Shown here one piece after another: positions 15,505-25,107 of a stretch of DNA of 64,000 bases. Within the stretch, counting starts at the first letter, position 1. Each line of letters opens with the position of its first letter. The notes under the pieces were generated by a model that worked only from the letters and a program-made list of their open reading frames with translations, was not told the origin of the DNA and ran no database searches. The stretch is from Arthrobacter sp. 260. Its GTDB lineage: Bacteria; Actinomycetota; Actinomycetes; Actinomycetales; Micrococcaceae. A program made the position numbers and the translations under genes. The stretch spans positions 248,001-312,000 of the forward strand of contig NZ_JABFOE010000003.1 of NCBI RefSeq assembly GCF_013116745.1, written 5' to 3'.

Positions 15505-16833
15505 TCAGCCCAGTTTGGAAGGGCGGGACCCCTGGTCAGAGGCGTCGACGTCGTTCGGCCCAGTGACATGTTCGCTTTCCCGCCACCGGGCGAGAGCGTT
15601 CATCACGTGGTAAATCACCAGGGTTGCCGCAGTGCCCAGGGCGATACCTTCGAAAGTGAGTTCACCGATGGTCCAGGTGAAGTTGGCAATGCCCACTACC
15701 AACGCCACCCCCGCCGTCGACAGGTTGATGGGGTTGGAGAAGTTGACCTGGTTCTGTACCCAGATCCGGACCCCGAGGATACCGATCATGCCGTAGAGCA
15801 CCACCCCGGCGCCGCCGATGACGCCCGGCGGGACAGTAGCGATTAGCGCGCCGAACTTGGGGAACAGGCTGAGCAGGATGGCGACGATCCCTGCCACCCA
15901 GTAGGCGGCAGTCGAGTACACACGAGACGCGGCCATCACACCGATGTTCTCTGCGTACGTGGTGGTTCCGGAGCCACCGCCTGACCCGGCGAGCATGGTG
16001 GCCAGACCGTCAGCCATCAGGGCACGGCCGGTGACTGGGTCAAGGTCACGCCCGGTCATCGCAGCCACCGACTTCACATGGCCAATATTCTCGGCAACCA
16101 GGACCAGGACCACGGGGATGAACAACCCGACGACTGACAGGTGGAACTCGGGGGTCTGGAACGGTGGAAGGCCTATCCACGCGGCATCCCCAATCGCCGC
16201 GAAGTCCACTTCCCCGCGAAGCATCGCGACCGCGTACCCGGCGAGGACACCCACCAGGATGGACAGTCGCCCGAGGATGCCCTTGAAGAGCACGGTGACC
16301 AGGAGGATCACCACCACGGTGATGAGGGCGGTCAGTGGTGCCTGCTCAAAACTGGCCTTCGCGGTGGGGGCGAGGTTCAGCCCGATCAGGGCGACGATGG
16401 CTCCGGTGACAATGGGCGGCATCACGATCTGGATCCAGCGCGAACCCGCCCGATGGACGACGGCGCCGATAATCGCCAGGACGGCCCCGGCCATGATGAT
16501 GCCACCGAGCGCCCCCGCCGGTCCGTGCTGGCTTTGGGCTGCGGCGATCGGGGCGATGAAAGCGAAGCTCGACCCCAGGTAGCTGGGCACCTTGCCGGCC
16601 GTGATGATCAGGAACAGGATGGTGCCCAGGCCCGAGAACAGCAGGGTGGTGGCGGGTGGGAATCCGGTGATCAGGGGAACCAGGAACGTGGCACCGAACA
16701 TCGCCACAACATGCTGGGCGCCGATCCCCACCGTCCGTGGCCAGCTGAGCCGTTCATCAGGGGCAACAAACTGCCCGGGTAGGACGTTCTTTCCATCACC
16801 GTGAAGCGTCCACGACGTGCCGAACCTGCTCAT
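15505..16833 (-). CDS. uraA: Uracil/xanthine permease (NCS2 family)
   Basis: A 442-residue membrane protein with about 14 hydrophobic segments. Family marks are QHVVAMFGATFLVPLITG near 45-62, the SSFAFIAPIAA block near 95-105 (helix 3), and AENIGHVKSVAAMTGRDLDPVTGRALMADGLATMLAGSGGGSGTTTYAENIGVM around 255-310, which holds the substrate-binding Glu and the Q/E-NxG motif. It imports uracil or a related base with protons. I chose the ATG at 16833 because GGAAGG lies 7 nt upstream. No pyrimidine genes are adjacent. Confidence 0.9.
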   Translation of the reverse strand: MSRFGTSWTLHGDGKNVLPGQFVAPDERLSWPRTVGIGAQHVVAMFGATFLVPLITGFPPATTLLFSGLGTILFLIITAGKVPSYLGSSFAFIAPIAAAQSQHGPAGALGGIIMAGAVLAIIGAVVHRAGSRWIQIVMPPIVTGAIVALIGLNLAPTAKASFEQAPLTALITVVVILLVTVLFKGILGRLSILVGVLAGYAVAMLRGEVDFAAIGDAAWIGLPPFQTPEFHLSVVGLFIPVVLVLVAENIGHVKSVAAMTGRDLDPVTGRALMADGLATMLAGSGGGSGTTTYAENIGVMAASRVYSTAAYWVAGIVAILLSLFPKFGALIATVPPGVIGGAGVVLYGMIGILGVRIWVQNQVNFSNPINLSTAGVALVVGIANFTWTIGELTFEGIALGTAATLVIYHVMNALARWRESEHVTGPNDVDASDQGSRPSKLG

Positions 16834-16908
16834 GGCTGTGCCTTCCAAGAATGTGCGGGGTGATCTGTCGGAAAGCCTACCGTCCGGGCGGAGTGTTACG
16901 TTGCACTC

Positions 16909-17736
16909 ATGTCATTCACTGTCGAAGGCCGAACAGTCCTCATTACCGGAGCCGCCAGCGGGATGGGTCGGCTCTACGCGGAACGCGCCGTCCAGGAGCG
17001 GGCCGCGGCCGTCGTCCTGTGGGACGTCGACGCCGAAGCCCTTCACGCGACCGCCGATTTGCTGGCCGGATCCGGCCCGGCTGTGCACAGTTATGTGGTT
17101 GATCTCGCGTCCCTGAGCGAGATCACGACGGCGGCGGCCGCGGTCCGGAACGATGTCGGGGTTCCGTCGGTCCTGATCAACAACGCCGGGATCGTCCGCG
17201 GAAAATACTTCTGGGACCACGACCAGCAGGCTGACATCGCGCTGGTGATGCAGATTAACACGCTTGCGCTGATGCACCTGACCCGGGAGTTCCTGCCGGA
17301 CCTGATTGCCTCCCGGGAACCGGCGCGTATCCTCAACGTCGCTTCGGCATCAGGCACCCTCTCCGTGCCCAGGATGAGTGTGTACACCGCCTCGAAATGG
17401 GCCGTGATCGGGTGGAGCGACTCCCTGCGGCTGGAGCTTCGCCAAGCGGGGCACCGGCAGATCAAGGTGACCACTTTGATCCCCAGCTACATCCGGACCG
17501 GTATGTTCGAGGGCGCCCGCGGTCCCCTGTTCACACCGCTGATGGACCCCGCCGACGTCGTCGACCGGGCCTGGAGGGCGCTGCTCGCTGGCCGCCCCCG
17601 ACTTCAGTTGCCGTGGTCGGTGGCACTGGGCAGCGCGCTCCGCGGCGTCCTGCCGCAGCCTCTCTGGGATGTGGTGGCCGGACGTGTCTTCAAGGTGTAC
17701 AGCTCGATGGAGCATTTCACCGGCCGTCCCAGCTGA
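16909..17736 (+). CDS. Short-chain dehydrogenase/reductase
   Basis: A 275-residue classical SDR. The cofactor motif TGAASGMG is at 13-20, INNAGIVRG near 87-95, and the catalytic YTASK has Tyr158 and Lys162. Asp residues after strand 2 (LWDVDAE) suggest NAD(H) preference. The C-terminal part is hydrophobic and resembles retinol/long-chain alcohol dehydrogenase-like SDRs. It is followed after 73 nt by an aldehyde dehydrogenase gene, so an alcohol-to-aldehyde-to-acid route for a lipophilic substrate is plausible, though inferred only from the pairing. Confidence 0.88.
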   Translation: MSFTVEGRTVLITGAASGMGRLYAERAVQERAAAVVLWDVDAEALHATADLLAGSGPAVHSYVVDLASLSEITTAAAAVRNDVGVPSVLINNAGIVRGKYFWDHDQQADIALVMQINTLALMHLTREFLPDLIASREPARILNVASASGTLSVPRMSVYTASKWAVIGWSDSLRLELRQAGHRQIKVTTLIPSYIRTGMFEGARGPLFTPLMDPADVVDRAWRALLAGRPRLQLPWSVALGSALRGVLPQPLWDVVAGRVFKVYSSMEHFTGRPS

Positions 17737-17809
17737 CCTGCATGCCCGCACCCGACGACCCGCGACCGAAGACCACGACGCGTCCGCCGCGTCCTGAAAG
17801 GACCCCCAG

Positions 17810-19207
17810 ATGAGCACTACCCCCCGGGAAACCACCGATCTGTCACCGCTGGTGGAGCGCCTGCGTGGGACCTTCGACGGGGGGACCACCCGGCCCCTGT
17901 CCTGGCGGCGTGCCCAACTCCAGGGTCTGATCCGGATGGTCACCGAACGGGAAACGGACTTCACCGACGCGCTGTACTCGGATCTGGGGAAGAACCGGCT
18001 GGAGGCGGTTGTGTCCGAGTTGTCCCTGGTGCGGGCCGAAGCCGAGCACGCGCTGAAACATCTGCGGAAGTGGACCAGCGTCGGGAAGGTCCAGGTCCCC
18101 GCGGGTCTCCTGCCTGCGAGGGCCTACCGGCAGGCCCAGCCCCTCGGCGTCGTACTGATCATCGGTCCGTGGAACTATCCGGTCCAGCTGCTTCTGGCCC
18201 CCCTGGTCGGCGCGCTCGCCGCCGGGAACTGTGCGGTCCTGAAGCCGAGCGAACACGCCCCCGCCACGTCGGCGGTGATGGCCGACCTACTGCCCCGGTA
18301 CCTCGACCAGAGTGCCGTCGCGGTGGTGGAAGGCGGTGCAGCGGTTGGCGAGGAGTTGCTCGCCCAGCGGTACGACTCCATCTTCTTCACCGGGGGCGAG
18401 CGGGTTGGGCGGATCGTGGCCGCCGCTGCGGCGCGGACGCTCACGCCCGTCACCCTCGAACTTGGAGGGAAATCTCCCGCAGTGGTGCTCGGTGGCGACC
18501 TGCAGGCGGTGGCCCGGCGGCTGGTGTTCGGCAAGTTTCTCAACGCGGGTCAGACCTGCGTTGCCCCCGACTACGTCCTGGTGAAACGTGGGCTTGAGGA
18601 GCAGCTCCTCGCGCACATGAAACGTGCGGTCACCGGGTTCTACGGCGCCGATCCGGGCCGAAGCGCTGACTACGGCCGGATCGTCGACGACAGTCACTTC
18701 GACCGGCTGGTTGGCTTCCTGGCGGACGGCAACGGCACCGTGTACACCGGGGGTGCCCACGACCGGGCCACCCGGTACCTCGAACCGACGCTGCTGACGG
18801 AGGTGCCGACGGATTCGCGGGTGATGCAGGAGGAAATCTTCGGTCCGATCCTGCCCGTCCTGTCCGTCAACGGCATGGACGAGGCCGTTGCTTTCGTCAA
18901 TGCCCGGCCAGCCCCGCTCGCCGCGTACCTGTTCAGCAACCAGCCGGCCGAGCAGCAGCAGTTCGAGGACCAGGTCCGCGCGGGTGGGATCGGCCACAAC
19001 GCCTGCAACCTGCATCTCACGGTGCCCGGCCTGCCGTTCGGCGGGGTGGGCCCCAGCGGTATCGGCGCCTATCACGGCCGCTATTCATTCGACACGTTCA
19101 GCCAGCTCCGGGGGGTACTTTCGAAGGGCACAGGCATTGACACCCTGCGCCTGGCCTACCCACCGTATCGGGGCCTGAAGAAGTGGCTCCTCCGGCGGGT
19201 TCTCTGA
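17810..19207 (+). CDS. Aldehyde dehydrogenase, class 3-like
   Basis: A 465-residue NAD(P)-dependent aldehyde dehydrogenase. GPWNYPVQLLLAPLVGALAAGN (about 122-143) forms the coenzyme site, ELGGKSP has the general base Glu217, and NAGQTCVAPDY has the nucleophile Cys250. The short length and the PDYVL after the Cys are typical of the ALDH3 group, which oxidises medium and long-chain or aromatic aldehydes. The C-terminal end GLKKWLLRRVL is amphipathic or basic, as in membrane-associated ALDH3 members. It stands behind the SDR gene. The ATG at 17810 follows GAAAGGA. Confidence 0.9.
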   Translation: MSTTPRETTDLSPLVERLRGTFDGGTTRPLSWRRAQLQGLIRMVTERETDFTDALYSDLGKNRLEAVVSELSLVRAEAEHALKHLRKWTSVGKVQVPAGLLPARAYRQAQPLGVVLIIGPWNYPVQLLLAPLVGALAAGNCAVLKPSEHAPATSAVMADLLPRYLDQSAVAVVEGGAAVGEELLAQRYDSIFFTGGERVGRIVAAAAARTLTPVTLELGGKSPAVVLGGDLQAVARRLVFGKFLNAGQTCVAPDYVLVKRGLEEQLLAHMKRAVTGFYGADPGRSADYGRIVDDSHFDRLVGFLADGNGTVYTGGAHDRATRYLEPTLLTEVPTDSRVMQEEIFGPILPVLSVNGMDEAVAFVNARPAPLAAYLFSNQPAEQQQFEDQVRAGGIGHNACNLHLTVPGLPFGGVGPSGIGAYHGRYSFDTFSQLRGVLSKGTGIDTLRLAYPPYRGLKKWLLRRVL

Positions 19208-19222
19208 CCCCACCCTTCAGCT

Positions 19223-19277
19223 GAACCGTGAGCTAAGGCGGAACGGACGCCGTCGGACCCGCTCTAGCTCACGGTTC
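19223..19277. terminator. Bidirectional inverted repeat between ALDH and pgm
   Basis: GAACCGTGAGCTA (19223-19235) and TAGCTCACGGTTC (19265-19277) are perfect complements with a 29-nt loop that itself contains GGCG...CGCC. It sits between two convergent genes and is probably a shared terminator. Confidence 0.55.
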
Positions 19278-19284
19278 GGGTGGG

Positions 19285-20919
19285 TTAGCCGCCGATAACC
19301 CCGTCGACCAGCGCCTTCGCCTCGTCCTGGACCTGTGCCAGGTGCTCGGCGCCCTTGAAGGACTCGGCGTAGATCTTGTACACGTCCTCGGTGCCCGACG
19401 GACGGGCGGCGAACCAAGCATTCTCTGTGGTGACCTTCAGGCCACCAATCGACGCCCCGTTGCCGGGGGCCTCGGTTAGCCTGGCGGTGATGGACTCACC
19501 GGCAAGCGTGGTGGCCGCAACGTCCGACGGCGACAGCTTGCCCAGTGCTGCCTTCTGGCTCCGCGAGGCCGCCGCATCGATGCGCGCGTAGACGGGGGAC
19601 CCGAAGCGGTCGGTCAGGCCCTGGTAGTGCTGCGACGGTGTCCGTCCGGTGACCGCGGTGATTTCCGAGGCGAGCAGGGCCAGCAGGATGCCGTCCTTGT
19701 CGGTGGTCCACGGGGATCCGTTCAACCGCAGGAAAGAGGCTCCGGCGGATTCCTCGCCGCCGAAGGCAAGGGATCCGGAGAGCAGCCCGGGAACAAACCA
19801 CTTGAAGCCAACCGGCACTTCCTCAAGCTTCCGGCCGAGATCCGCAGCCACCCGATCGATGATCGAGGAGGACACGAGGGTCTTCCCGACGACGGCGTCC
19901 TGCCGCCACTGGGGACGGTTGCGGTAGAGGTAGTCAATGGCCACGGCTAGGTAGTGATTGGGGTTCATCAGCCCGGCGTCGGGGGTGACGATCCCGTGCC
20001 GGTCGGCGTCGGCGTCGTTGCCCGTGGAGATATCAAACTCGTTGGCCCGGGCAATGAGCGAGGCCATTGCCGACGGTGACGAGCAGTCCATCCGGATCTT
20101 TTCATCCCAATCCAGGGTCATGAACGCCCACTGTGGGTCGACGGCGGGATTGACGACCGTCAGATTCAGGTTGTGCGTTTCACCGATGGCACCCCAATAG
20201 TCGACAGCCGCCCCACCCATCGGGTCCGCGCCAATGTGCAGCCCGGACTCTCGGATCGCGTCGAGGTTCAGGACGGTGGGTAGGTCCTCAACATAGTGCT
20301 GCAGGAAGTCGTAAGTCCCGATTCCATCTGCCTGCTGCGCCTGACTCGCGGGGACGCGACGGACTTCCTTGAGGCCGCCCTCCATCAGCGTATTGGCCCG
20401 ATCGGCGATCCAGTTGGTGGCATCGGAATCGGCGGGGCCGCCGTGCGGGGGGTTGTACTTGAATCCGCCGTCGCCGGGAGGGTTGTGGGAGGGAGTGATG
20501 ACAATGCCATCCGCCTGGTCTGCGCCCTGCGCGTTATAGACGAGGATGGCGTGCGACACCGCGGGGGTGGGGGTGTAGGCGCCGCGCGCGTCCACCCGCA
20601 CCGTGACGTTGTTCGCTGCAAGCACTTCCAGCGCGGTTTGCTGGGCCGGCTCGGACAGCGCATGCGTGTCCCGGCCCATGAACAGGGGACCGGTGATGCC
20701 CTGACCCGCCCGGTACTCCACAATCGCCTGGGTGATGGCGGCGATGTGCCCCTCATTGAAGGAGGCCTTCAGGGAGGACCCGCGGTGCCCTGATGTCCCG
20801 AAGGCCACCCGTTGGGCGGGGTCGCCAAGGTCGGGAACAACGTCAAAGTACGCGTCCAGAAGTGCGGAAATGTCGACGAGATCGCTGGGGAGGGCGACTG
20901 TGCCCGCTCGGTTTGCCAT
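19285..20919 (-). CDS. pgm: Phosphoglucomutase (alpha-D-glucose-phosphate specific)
   Basis: The enzyme interconverts glucose-1-phosphate and glucose-6-phosphate. From the ATG at 20919 (MANRAG) it has 544 residues, the length of E. coli-type Pgm. Marks are [13 protein letters not shown] near 39-51, the phosphoserine loop [15 protein letters not shown] (Ser near 143), metal-binding NDADADRHG near 293, the sugar loop [10 protein letters not shown] near 390 and the phosphate-binding [10 protein letters not shown] near the end. The frame is open further upstream, but that stretch reads unlike Pgm. The ribosome site is weak. No glycogen genes are adjacent. Confidence 0.93.
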   Translation of the reverse strand: MANRAGTVALPSDLVDISALLDAYFDVVPDLGDPAQRVAFGTSGHRGSSLKASFNEGHIAAITQAIVEYRAGQGITGPLFMGRDTHALSEPAQQTALEVLAANNVTVRVDARGAYTPTPAVSHAILVYNAQGADQADGIVITPSHNPPGDGGFKYNPPHGGPADSDATNWIADRANTLMEGGLKEVRRVPASQAQQADGIGTYDFLQHYVEDLPTVLNLDAIRESGLHIGADPMGGAAVDYWGAIGETHNLNLTVVNPAVDPQWAFMTLDWDEKIRMDCSSPSAMASLIARANEFDISTGNDADADRHGIVTPDAGLMNPNHYLAVAIDYLYRNRPQWRQDAVVGKTLVSSSIIDRVAADLGRKLEEVPVGFKWFVPGLLSGSLAFGGEESAGASFLRLNGSPWTTDKDGILLALLASEITAVTGRTPSQHYQGLTDRFGSPVYARIDAAASRSQKAALGKLSPSDVAATTLAGESITARLTEAPGNGASIGGLKVTTENAWFAARPSGTEDVYKIYAESFKGAEHLAQVQDEAKALVDGVIGG

Positions 20920-21034
20920 GGCTACAGCATGCCAAAGAACTGGTGCTATTACAGCCCCGGCGTCGTAAACCCCTTCGCGCCGCCATGGTGGTAGGTTCAC
21001 CGTGTACATAGCCACAGGCAGGAAAGGCACCACC

Positions 21035-21196
21035 ATGAGCGAACAGAACGATACCGAACGCGACGATTCAGAACAGCGGGTCGGCGGGTCGGACAAGATC
21101 GACGCCGGCGGTTACGGAGGCCCCGGACCGGAGAACGAGCTGCCGGACGGCAAAGAGATCGAGACCGAGGACAACCGGGACGACGACGACTCCTGA
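21035..21196 (+). CDS. Small, very acidic hypothetical protein
   Basis: A 53-residue protein from the ATG at 21035, preceded by AGGAAAGG. It is rich in Asp, Glu, Asn and Gly ([14 protein letters not shown]..., [24 protein letters not shown]) and ends in a run of Asp. It has no hydrophobic core and is probably disordered. It shares its MSEQ beginning and style with the acidic protein at 28324. No function can be assigned. It is divergent from pgm. Confidence 0.65.
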   Translation: MSEQNDTERDDSEQRVGGSDKIDAGGYGGPGPENELPDGKEIETEDNRDDDDS

Positions 21197-21237
21197 TCCT
21201 CGGCGTCAGTCTCCACTGACCGCCCGTGAAGCCCCCG

Positions 21238-22767
21238 CTAGATTCGGATCTCGCGTTTGAGGATCTTGCCGGTGGGACCCTTGGGGAGTGCTTCCACCAG
21301 GACCACCCGGCGGGGATACTTGTAGGCCGCCACCCGTTCCTTGGTGAACTCGAGGATTTCGGCAGCGAGGCGCTCGCGGGCTGCATCGTCAGCGGGCGCA
21401 GCTTCCGCCTTCAGGCCCACTACCGCGGCAATCTCCTCGCCCTGCAACTCGTCCGGGACGCCTATCACTGCGGCCTCGGCCACCGCGGCGTGCTCGTACA
21501 GGACCTCTTCGATCTCCCGCGGGTACACGTTGTACCCGCCACGGACGATGATGTCCTTCTTGCGGTCGACAATGAAGATCGCACCGTCGTCGTCGTACCT
21601 AGCCAGGTCCCCGGTACGGAACCAGCCATCGGGGATCGCGGCCGCTGTGGCGTCGTCGTTGTTCCAGTAGCCCTTCATCACGCAGTGTCCCCTGACGGAG
21701 AGTTCACCGACTTCGCCGGTGGGCACCTCCACCCCCTCGGGGTCCAGCATGCGGACCTCGACGCCGTCCACCGGCGTGCCGATCGATCCGGGCTTGCGTT
21801 CGGTGCCGCGCCGGTTGAAGCTCACGATGGGGGACGTTTCGGACAACCCGTAGCCCTCCAGCAGCTCGGCACCGAAGACGCGTTCAAACTCGTGCAGCAC
21901 CTCCACTGGCAGTGCCGACCCACCAGACACGGCGACCCGCAGCGTGGACACGTCGGTGGTGGAAACGGCCGGGTGCCGAAGCATCGCGATGTACATCGTG
22001 GGGACGCCCTCAAAGATAGTCACACCGTCGCGGGCAATGATCTCCAGGGCCCGGCCGGGCTCGAACCGGGGGAGCAGGGTGACGGTGGCCCCGGTCAGCA
22101 CTGCCGCATTCAGCGCACAGGTCTGCCCGAAGATGTGGAAGAACGGCAACCCGCCAAACAATACGTCGCCAACAGCGGTGCCCATCAGGTCGCGGGAGAT
22201 CTCCGCATTCCGGTGCAGGCTTGCGTGGGTTAGCGCGGCGCCCTTGGGCCGTCCGGTGGTTCCCGAGGTGTAGAGCAGCACTGCTGTGTCGTCTGCCGCC
22301 ACCTCCGCGATGATCTGCAGCGGATCGACCGACGACAGCAGCTCGAGGAAGGTGCCCGAGTTCACCGCCAGCACATCCAGGGTGGTTCCCTGATTGGCGG
22401 CCGCGACCGCCTGGCCCACTCCGGACTCGGCCTCAGCTGCCACCGACTCCCACGCGAACACAAGCCTCGCGCCGGAGTCGCCCAGGTGATAGGCGATTTC
22501 CCGCGACTTCAGCAGCGGGTTGAGTGGGACCACCACTGCCCCAAAGCGCAGGACACCGTAATAGATAAATGCCATCTGGGGAATATTCGGCATGATCAGC
22601 GCAACCCGGTCGCCCGGCTGGACGCCCTTCTGCGCCAGGAGGCCTGCCACCCGCTGGCTCCACTCATCGAGCGCCGCGAATGTCAGGGACGTGTCATCCA
22701 GTTTGATCGCCACCGCCTCGGGGTGCTCCTGGACAGTTGACGCGAGATTATTGGCAAGGTTGGGCAC
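21238..22767 (-). CDS. Acyl-CoA synthetase (AMP-forming, long-chain fatty-acid-CoA ligase-like)
   Basis: A 509-residue ANL-superfamily enzyme. The P-loop LLYTSGTTGRPKGAAL is near residue 165, GYGLSETSPIVSFN near 303, the hinge-preceding block WFRTGDLARYDDDGAIFIVDRKKDIIVRGG near 393-422 and the C-terminal catalytic Lys in GPTGKILKREIR. It activates a carboxylic acid, most likely a fatty acid, to acyl-CoA using ATP. The start is a GTG at 22767 with AAAGGAG 6 nt upstream. A TTAC-N6-GTAA palindrome lies just before it. No beta-oxidation genes are adjacent. Confidence 0.88.
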   Translation of the reverse strand: MPNLANNLASTVQEHPEAVAIKLDDTSLTFAALDEWSQRVAGLLAQKGVQPGDRVALIMPNIPQMAFIYYGVLRFGAVVVPLNPLLKSREIAYHLGDSGARLVFAWESVAAEAESGVGQAVAAANQGTTLDVLAVNSGTFLELLSSVDPLQIIAEVAADDTAVLLYTSGTTGRPKGAALTHASLHRNAEISRDLMGTAVGDVLFGGLPFFHIFGQTCALNAAVLTGATVTLLPRFEPGRALEIIARDGVTIFEGVPTMYIAMLRHPAVSTTDVSTLRVAVSGGSALPVEVLHEFERVFGAELLEGYGLSETSPIVSFNRRGTERKPGSIGTPVDGVEVRMLDPEGVEVPTGEVGELSVRGHCVMKGYWNNDDATAAAIPDGWFRTGDLARYDDDGAIFIVDRKKDIIVRGGYNVYPREIEEVLYEHAAVAEAAVIGVPDELQGEEIAAVVGLKAEAAPADDAARERLAAEILEFTKERVAAYKYPRRVVLVEALPKGPTGKILKREIRI

Positions 22768-22790
22768 GCGATCTCCTTTGATCTTGTAAG

Positions 22791-22804
22791 TTACCGATGA
22801 GTAA
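22791..22804. promoter_or_regulatory. TTAC-N6-GTAA operator-like palindrome before the acyl-CoA ligase gene
   Basis: TTACCGATGAGTAA stands 24 nt upstream of the GTG start, in the leader or core promoter. Four-base arms with N6 are short but fit a TetR- or GntR-family site. Regulators of fatty-acid use often bind such sites; which regulator acts here is unknown. Confidence 0.4.
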
Positions 22805-22839
22805 TAGTCTGTTTCATCGACCCCAGGGACGCAATGGCG

Positions 22840-24267
22840 TCACTTCGCAGCGAACATGTCACCCGCACCGGCGGCCTGCTCCAACTGGGCGGACACGGCC
22901 AGGAGCTGCGCCTCCGAGCTCGGCCGTCCGATGAGCTGGATCCCCATGGAGAGGCCCGTGGAGGTGGTGATCGTGGGCAGCGCAATCGCCGGCAAACCGC
23001 AGACGTTGACCATCGAGGTGAATGGAGAGTATTGGCATTGCCTCCGGTAGTCGGTGTCCGCATCCTCGGAGGTGTACCAGCCGATGGGACGTGGCGTCTG
23101 CCCTAGGGCGGGAGTGAGGATGAAATCGTACTCCGCGTAGGCGCTGATCGTGTTCTGCTCGAACTGCCGCAGGATGTCGATCGCCGTGACCAGGTCCGGC
23201 GCGCTGCGGGCCTGCGACCGCTCACGCATCGTCCGGGTCAGCGGCGTTAACAGCTTCTCGTTCCCCGCAGGGATGGGTGCGGTGGCGAGGGACGCCGTCC
23301 ACACCGTCTGGAATGCCTGGTGGTAACGGGGGTCATAGCTCAGGTCCGCCTCGAGAACGTCATGGCCCACCGAGGAGAGCGCGCGAATTCCCGCCAGGTA
23401 GGCGTCCAGCGCTTCCTGGTCCAGCACGATGTCGAACGCTGCGGCGAAGGGCGACAGGGTGCTCGCCCCGATCCTGAAGGTCCCCTCGGCGCGCAGCGCC
23501 GCGGTCAGGAACGACGACGACGGCGGCGCGGCGCTGGTTGCCCGGTGATTCGGTTCGTCGACCATCGCGTCGAGCAGTAGCGCAGCGTCGGTGGTGGTCC
23601 GCGCCAAGGGTCCAGCCACCACGAACTGGCCCAGGTCCGCCTGCCCGGACAGCGCCGGAATTCGACCGCGATTCGGTTTGAGTCCGATCAGGCCGGTTGC
23701 TGAGGCCGGGATGCGGACTGAGCCGCCGCCGTCGCTGCCGGGGGCGAAGGGGATCATGCCCGCAGCGACAGCCGCAGCACTGCCCCCGGACGAGCCCCCA
23801 GGGCTGAGGCGGGGGTCGAGCGGATTGCGGGCCGCCGGGGCGATGTCGTTCTCGCTGTGACAGCTCAGACCGAATTCGGGAACCTGGGTTTTGCCGAGGC
23901 TGATCGCGCCAGCGCGGCGCAGGATTGCCACCAGGGGAGAGTCTTCGGTTGGAACCGGCGGAGTCAGGGCAGCCGACCCGAAGCTGGTGGCGACACCCGC
24001 CACGTCGGCCAGATCCTTGTGCGCCAACGGCATGCCGTGCAGGACCGGAAGTCCGTCGCCCGTACCCCGGGACGAGTGGTAACCCTCATCCGCGGCGGCG
24101 GCCTCTTTCAGGGCGAGATCCGCGGTGACAGCAGTGAAGGAGCCAAGTCCCGGGTTGAGATCATCGATCCGGCCGAGGTAGTGGGCAGTCAGCTCACGGG
24201 CACTCAGGTCTCCCCGGGCGAGAGCGTCACGCTGGGCGAGGGCGGTGAGCTGATGAAGTTCGGTCAT
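22840..24267 (-). CDS. Amidase (amidase-signature family)
   Basis: A 475-residue hydrolase with the Ser-cisSer-Lys triad: Lys in PLAHKDLADVAG near 84, cis-Ser and nucleophile Ser in SPGGSSGGSAAAVAAGMIPFAPGSDGGGSVRIPA near 155-188. It hydrolyses amide bonds of small molecules. It does not look like GatA of the tRNA amidotransferase: there are no gatB or gatC neighbours. The ATG at 24267 overlaps the TGA of the peptidase E gene by 4 nt (ATGA), so the two are translationally coupled, perhaps for turnover of peptides or amides. The C-terminal substrate region is complete. Confidence 0.88.
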   Translation of the reverse strand: MTELHQLTALAQRDALARGDLSARELTAHYLGRIDDLNPGLGSFTAVTADLALKEAAAADEGYHSSRGTGDGLPVLHGMPLAHKDLADVAGVATSFGSAALTPPVPTEDSPLVAILRRAGAISLGKTQVPEFGLSCHSENDIAPAARNPLDPRLSPGGSSGGSAAAVAAGMIPFAPGSDGGGSVRIPASATGLIGLKPNRGRIPALSGQADLGQFVVAGPLARTTTDAALLLDAMVDEPNHRATSAAPPSSSFLTAALRAEGTFRIGASTLSPFAAAFDIVLDQEALDAYLAGIRALSSVGHDVLEADLSYDPRYHQAFQTVWTASLATAPIPAGNEKLLTPLTRTMRERSQARSAPDLVTAIDILRQFEQNTISAYAEYDFILTPALGQTPRPIGWYTSEDADTDYRRQCQYSPFTSMVNVCGLPAIALPTITTSTGLSMGIQLIGRPSSEAQLLAVSAQLEQAAGAGDMFAAK

Positions 24268-25016
24268 GGAGCGCCGCCCAGCAACCGGGCTTCGAGGGGC
24301 TCTTCGACCGCGACGGCGTCGACGCTATCCCCGGCTCCTGCACGCACAATATAGGCATTCTTGCCGGCGGTTTCGGTGACCGCCTCGATGAGGATGGTGT
24401 CGTGGTAAACCAGACCGACGCCGTCGTCGGTACAGTGCGTTTCCCCCAGGGTGCCAGCGGCGACCATCCGGTGGATGAGGGGGCGCCGCCCTTCCTCGGA
24501 GTCGTAGTGGACGCCATTGCCGTAGGGAAGAAACCCCAGGCCGTTCGTCACTGGCTGCAGCTCTGGGCCAAAGGAATCAGTAGCGCCACCGCGGAACCAG
24601 CACAGGGAACCGGCGGAGACTCCGCCGAGGACCACCCCGGCCTGCCAGGCGCGGTGCATCAGCTGATCGAGCCCATGGACCCGCCAGACGGCCAGCAGGT
24701 TAGCCACCGACCCGCCGCCTACCCACACCACATCCTGGGACAGCAGGTGGTCCTCCAGTGGGTCGATATTCGGCATGGTGAATAGATTCAGGCAGGCGGC
24801 ATCAAAGCCGGCAATCCGCGCGGCCTCGGTGAACCGCTGGTTCCACTCCCGCGAATCACCGCCAGCTGTACCCACATAGGTGACGCGGGGGCGGCGCCCC
24901 GTGACCTGCGCGAGCTCAACGGCATGATGCATGAGGAGATTGAACTCCAGGTCCACTCTGAGTCCCCGACGGTAGCCGCCGGACGTGGCAAGGATGGTGG
25001 GACGGTCAGCAGTCAT
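24264..25016 (-). CDS. Peptidase E-like serine peptidase (S51 family)
   Basis: A 250-residue protein with the S51 nucleophile block GVVLGGVSAGSLCWF (Ser near 136) and VVWVGGGSVANLLAVW near 95-110, the strand-turn before it. Peptidase E splits dipeptides with N-terminal Asp; related members are cyanophycinases. HYDSEEGRRPLIHRM near 170-184 contributes the His/Glu side of the site. No signal peptide, so cytoplasmic. It is the first gene of a pair with the amidase. The ATG at 25016 is divergent from the rhodanese gene; the 91-nt gap should hold both promoters. Confidence 0.87.
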   Translation of the reverse strand: MTADRPTILATSGGYRRGLRVDLEFNLLMHHAVELAQVTGRRPRVTYVGTAGGDSREWNQRFTEAARIAGFDAACLNLFTMPNIDPLEDHLLSQDVVWVGGGSVANLLAVWRVHGLDQLMHRAWQAGVVLGGVSAGSLCWFRGGATDSFGPELQPVTNGLGFLPYGNGVHYDSEEGRRPLIHRMVAAGTLGETHCTDDGVGLVYHDTILIEAVTETAGKNAYIVRAGAGDSVDAVAVEEPLEARLLGGAP

Positions 25017-25107
25017 TGTTACCTCCCGGTGGGGTGGGGCAGTGTGGGCGAGGTTCGCCTCCCACTATAGGCTTGGGCGAAATACGACCATTGGGAAGGG
25101 GCAAGTC

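Noticed and set aside
22050..22080. A T-loop-like string (GGGCTCGAACCGGG) suggesting a tRNA
   Set aside because: It is inside the acyl-CoA ligase coding sequence and no acceptor or anticodon stem can be found around it.
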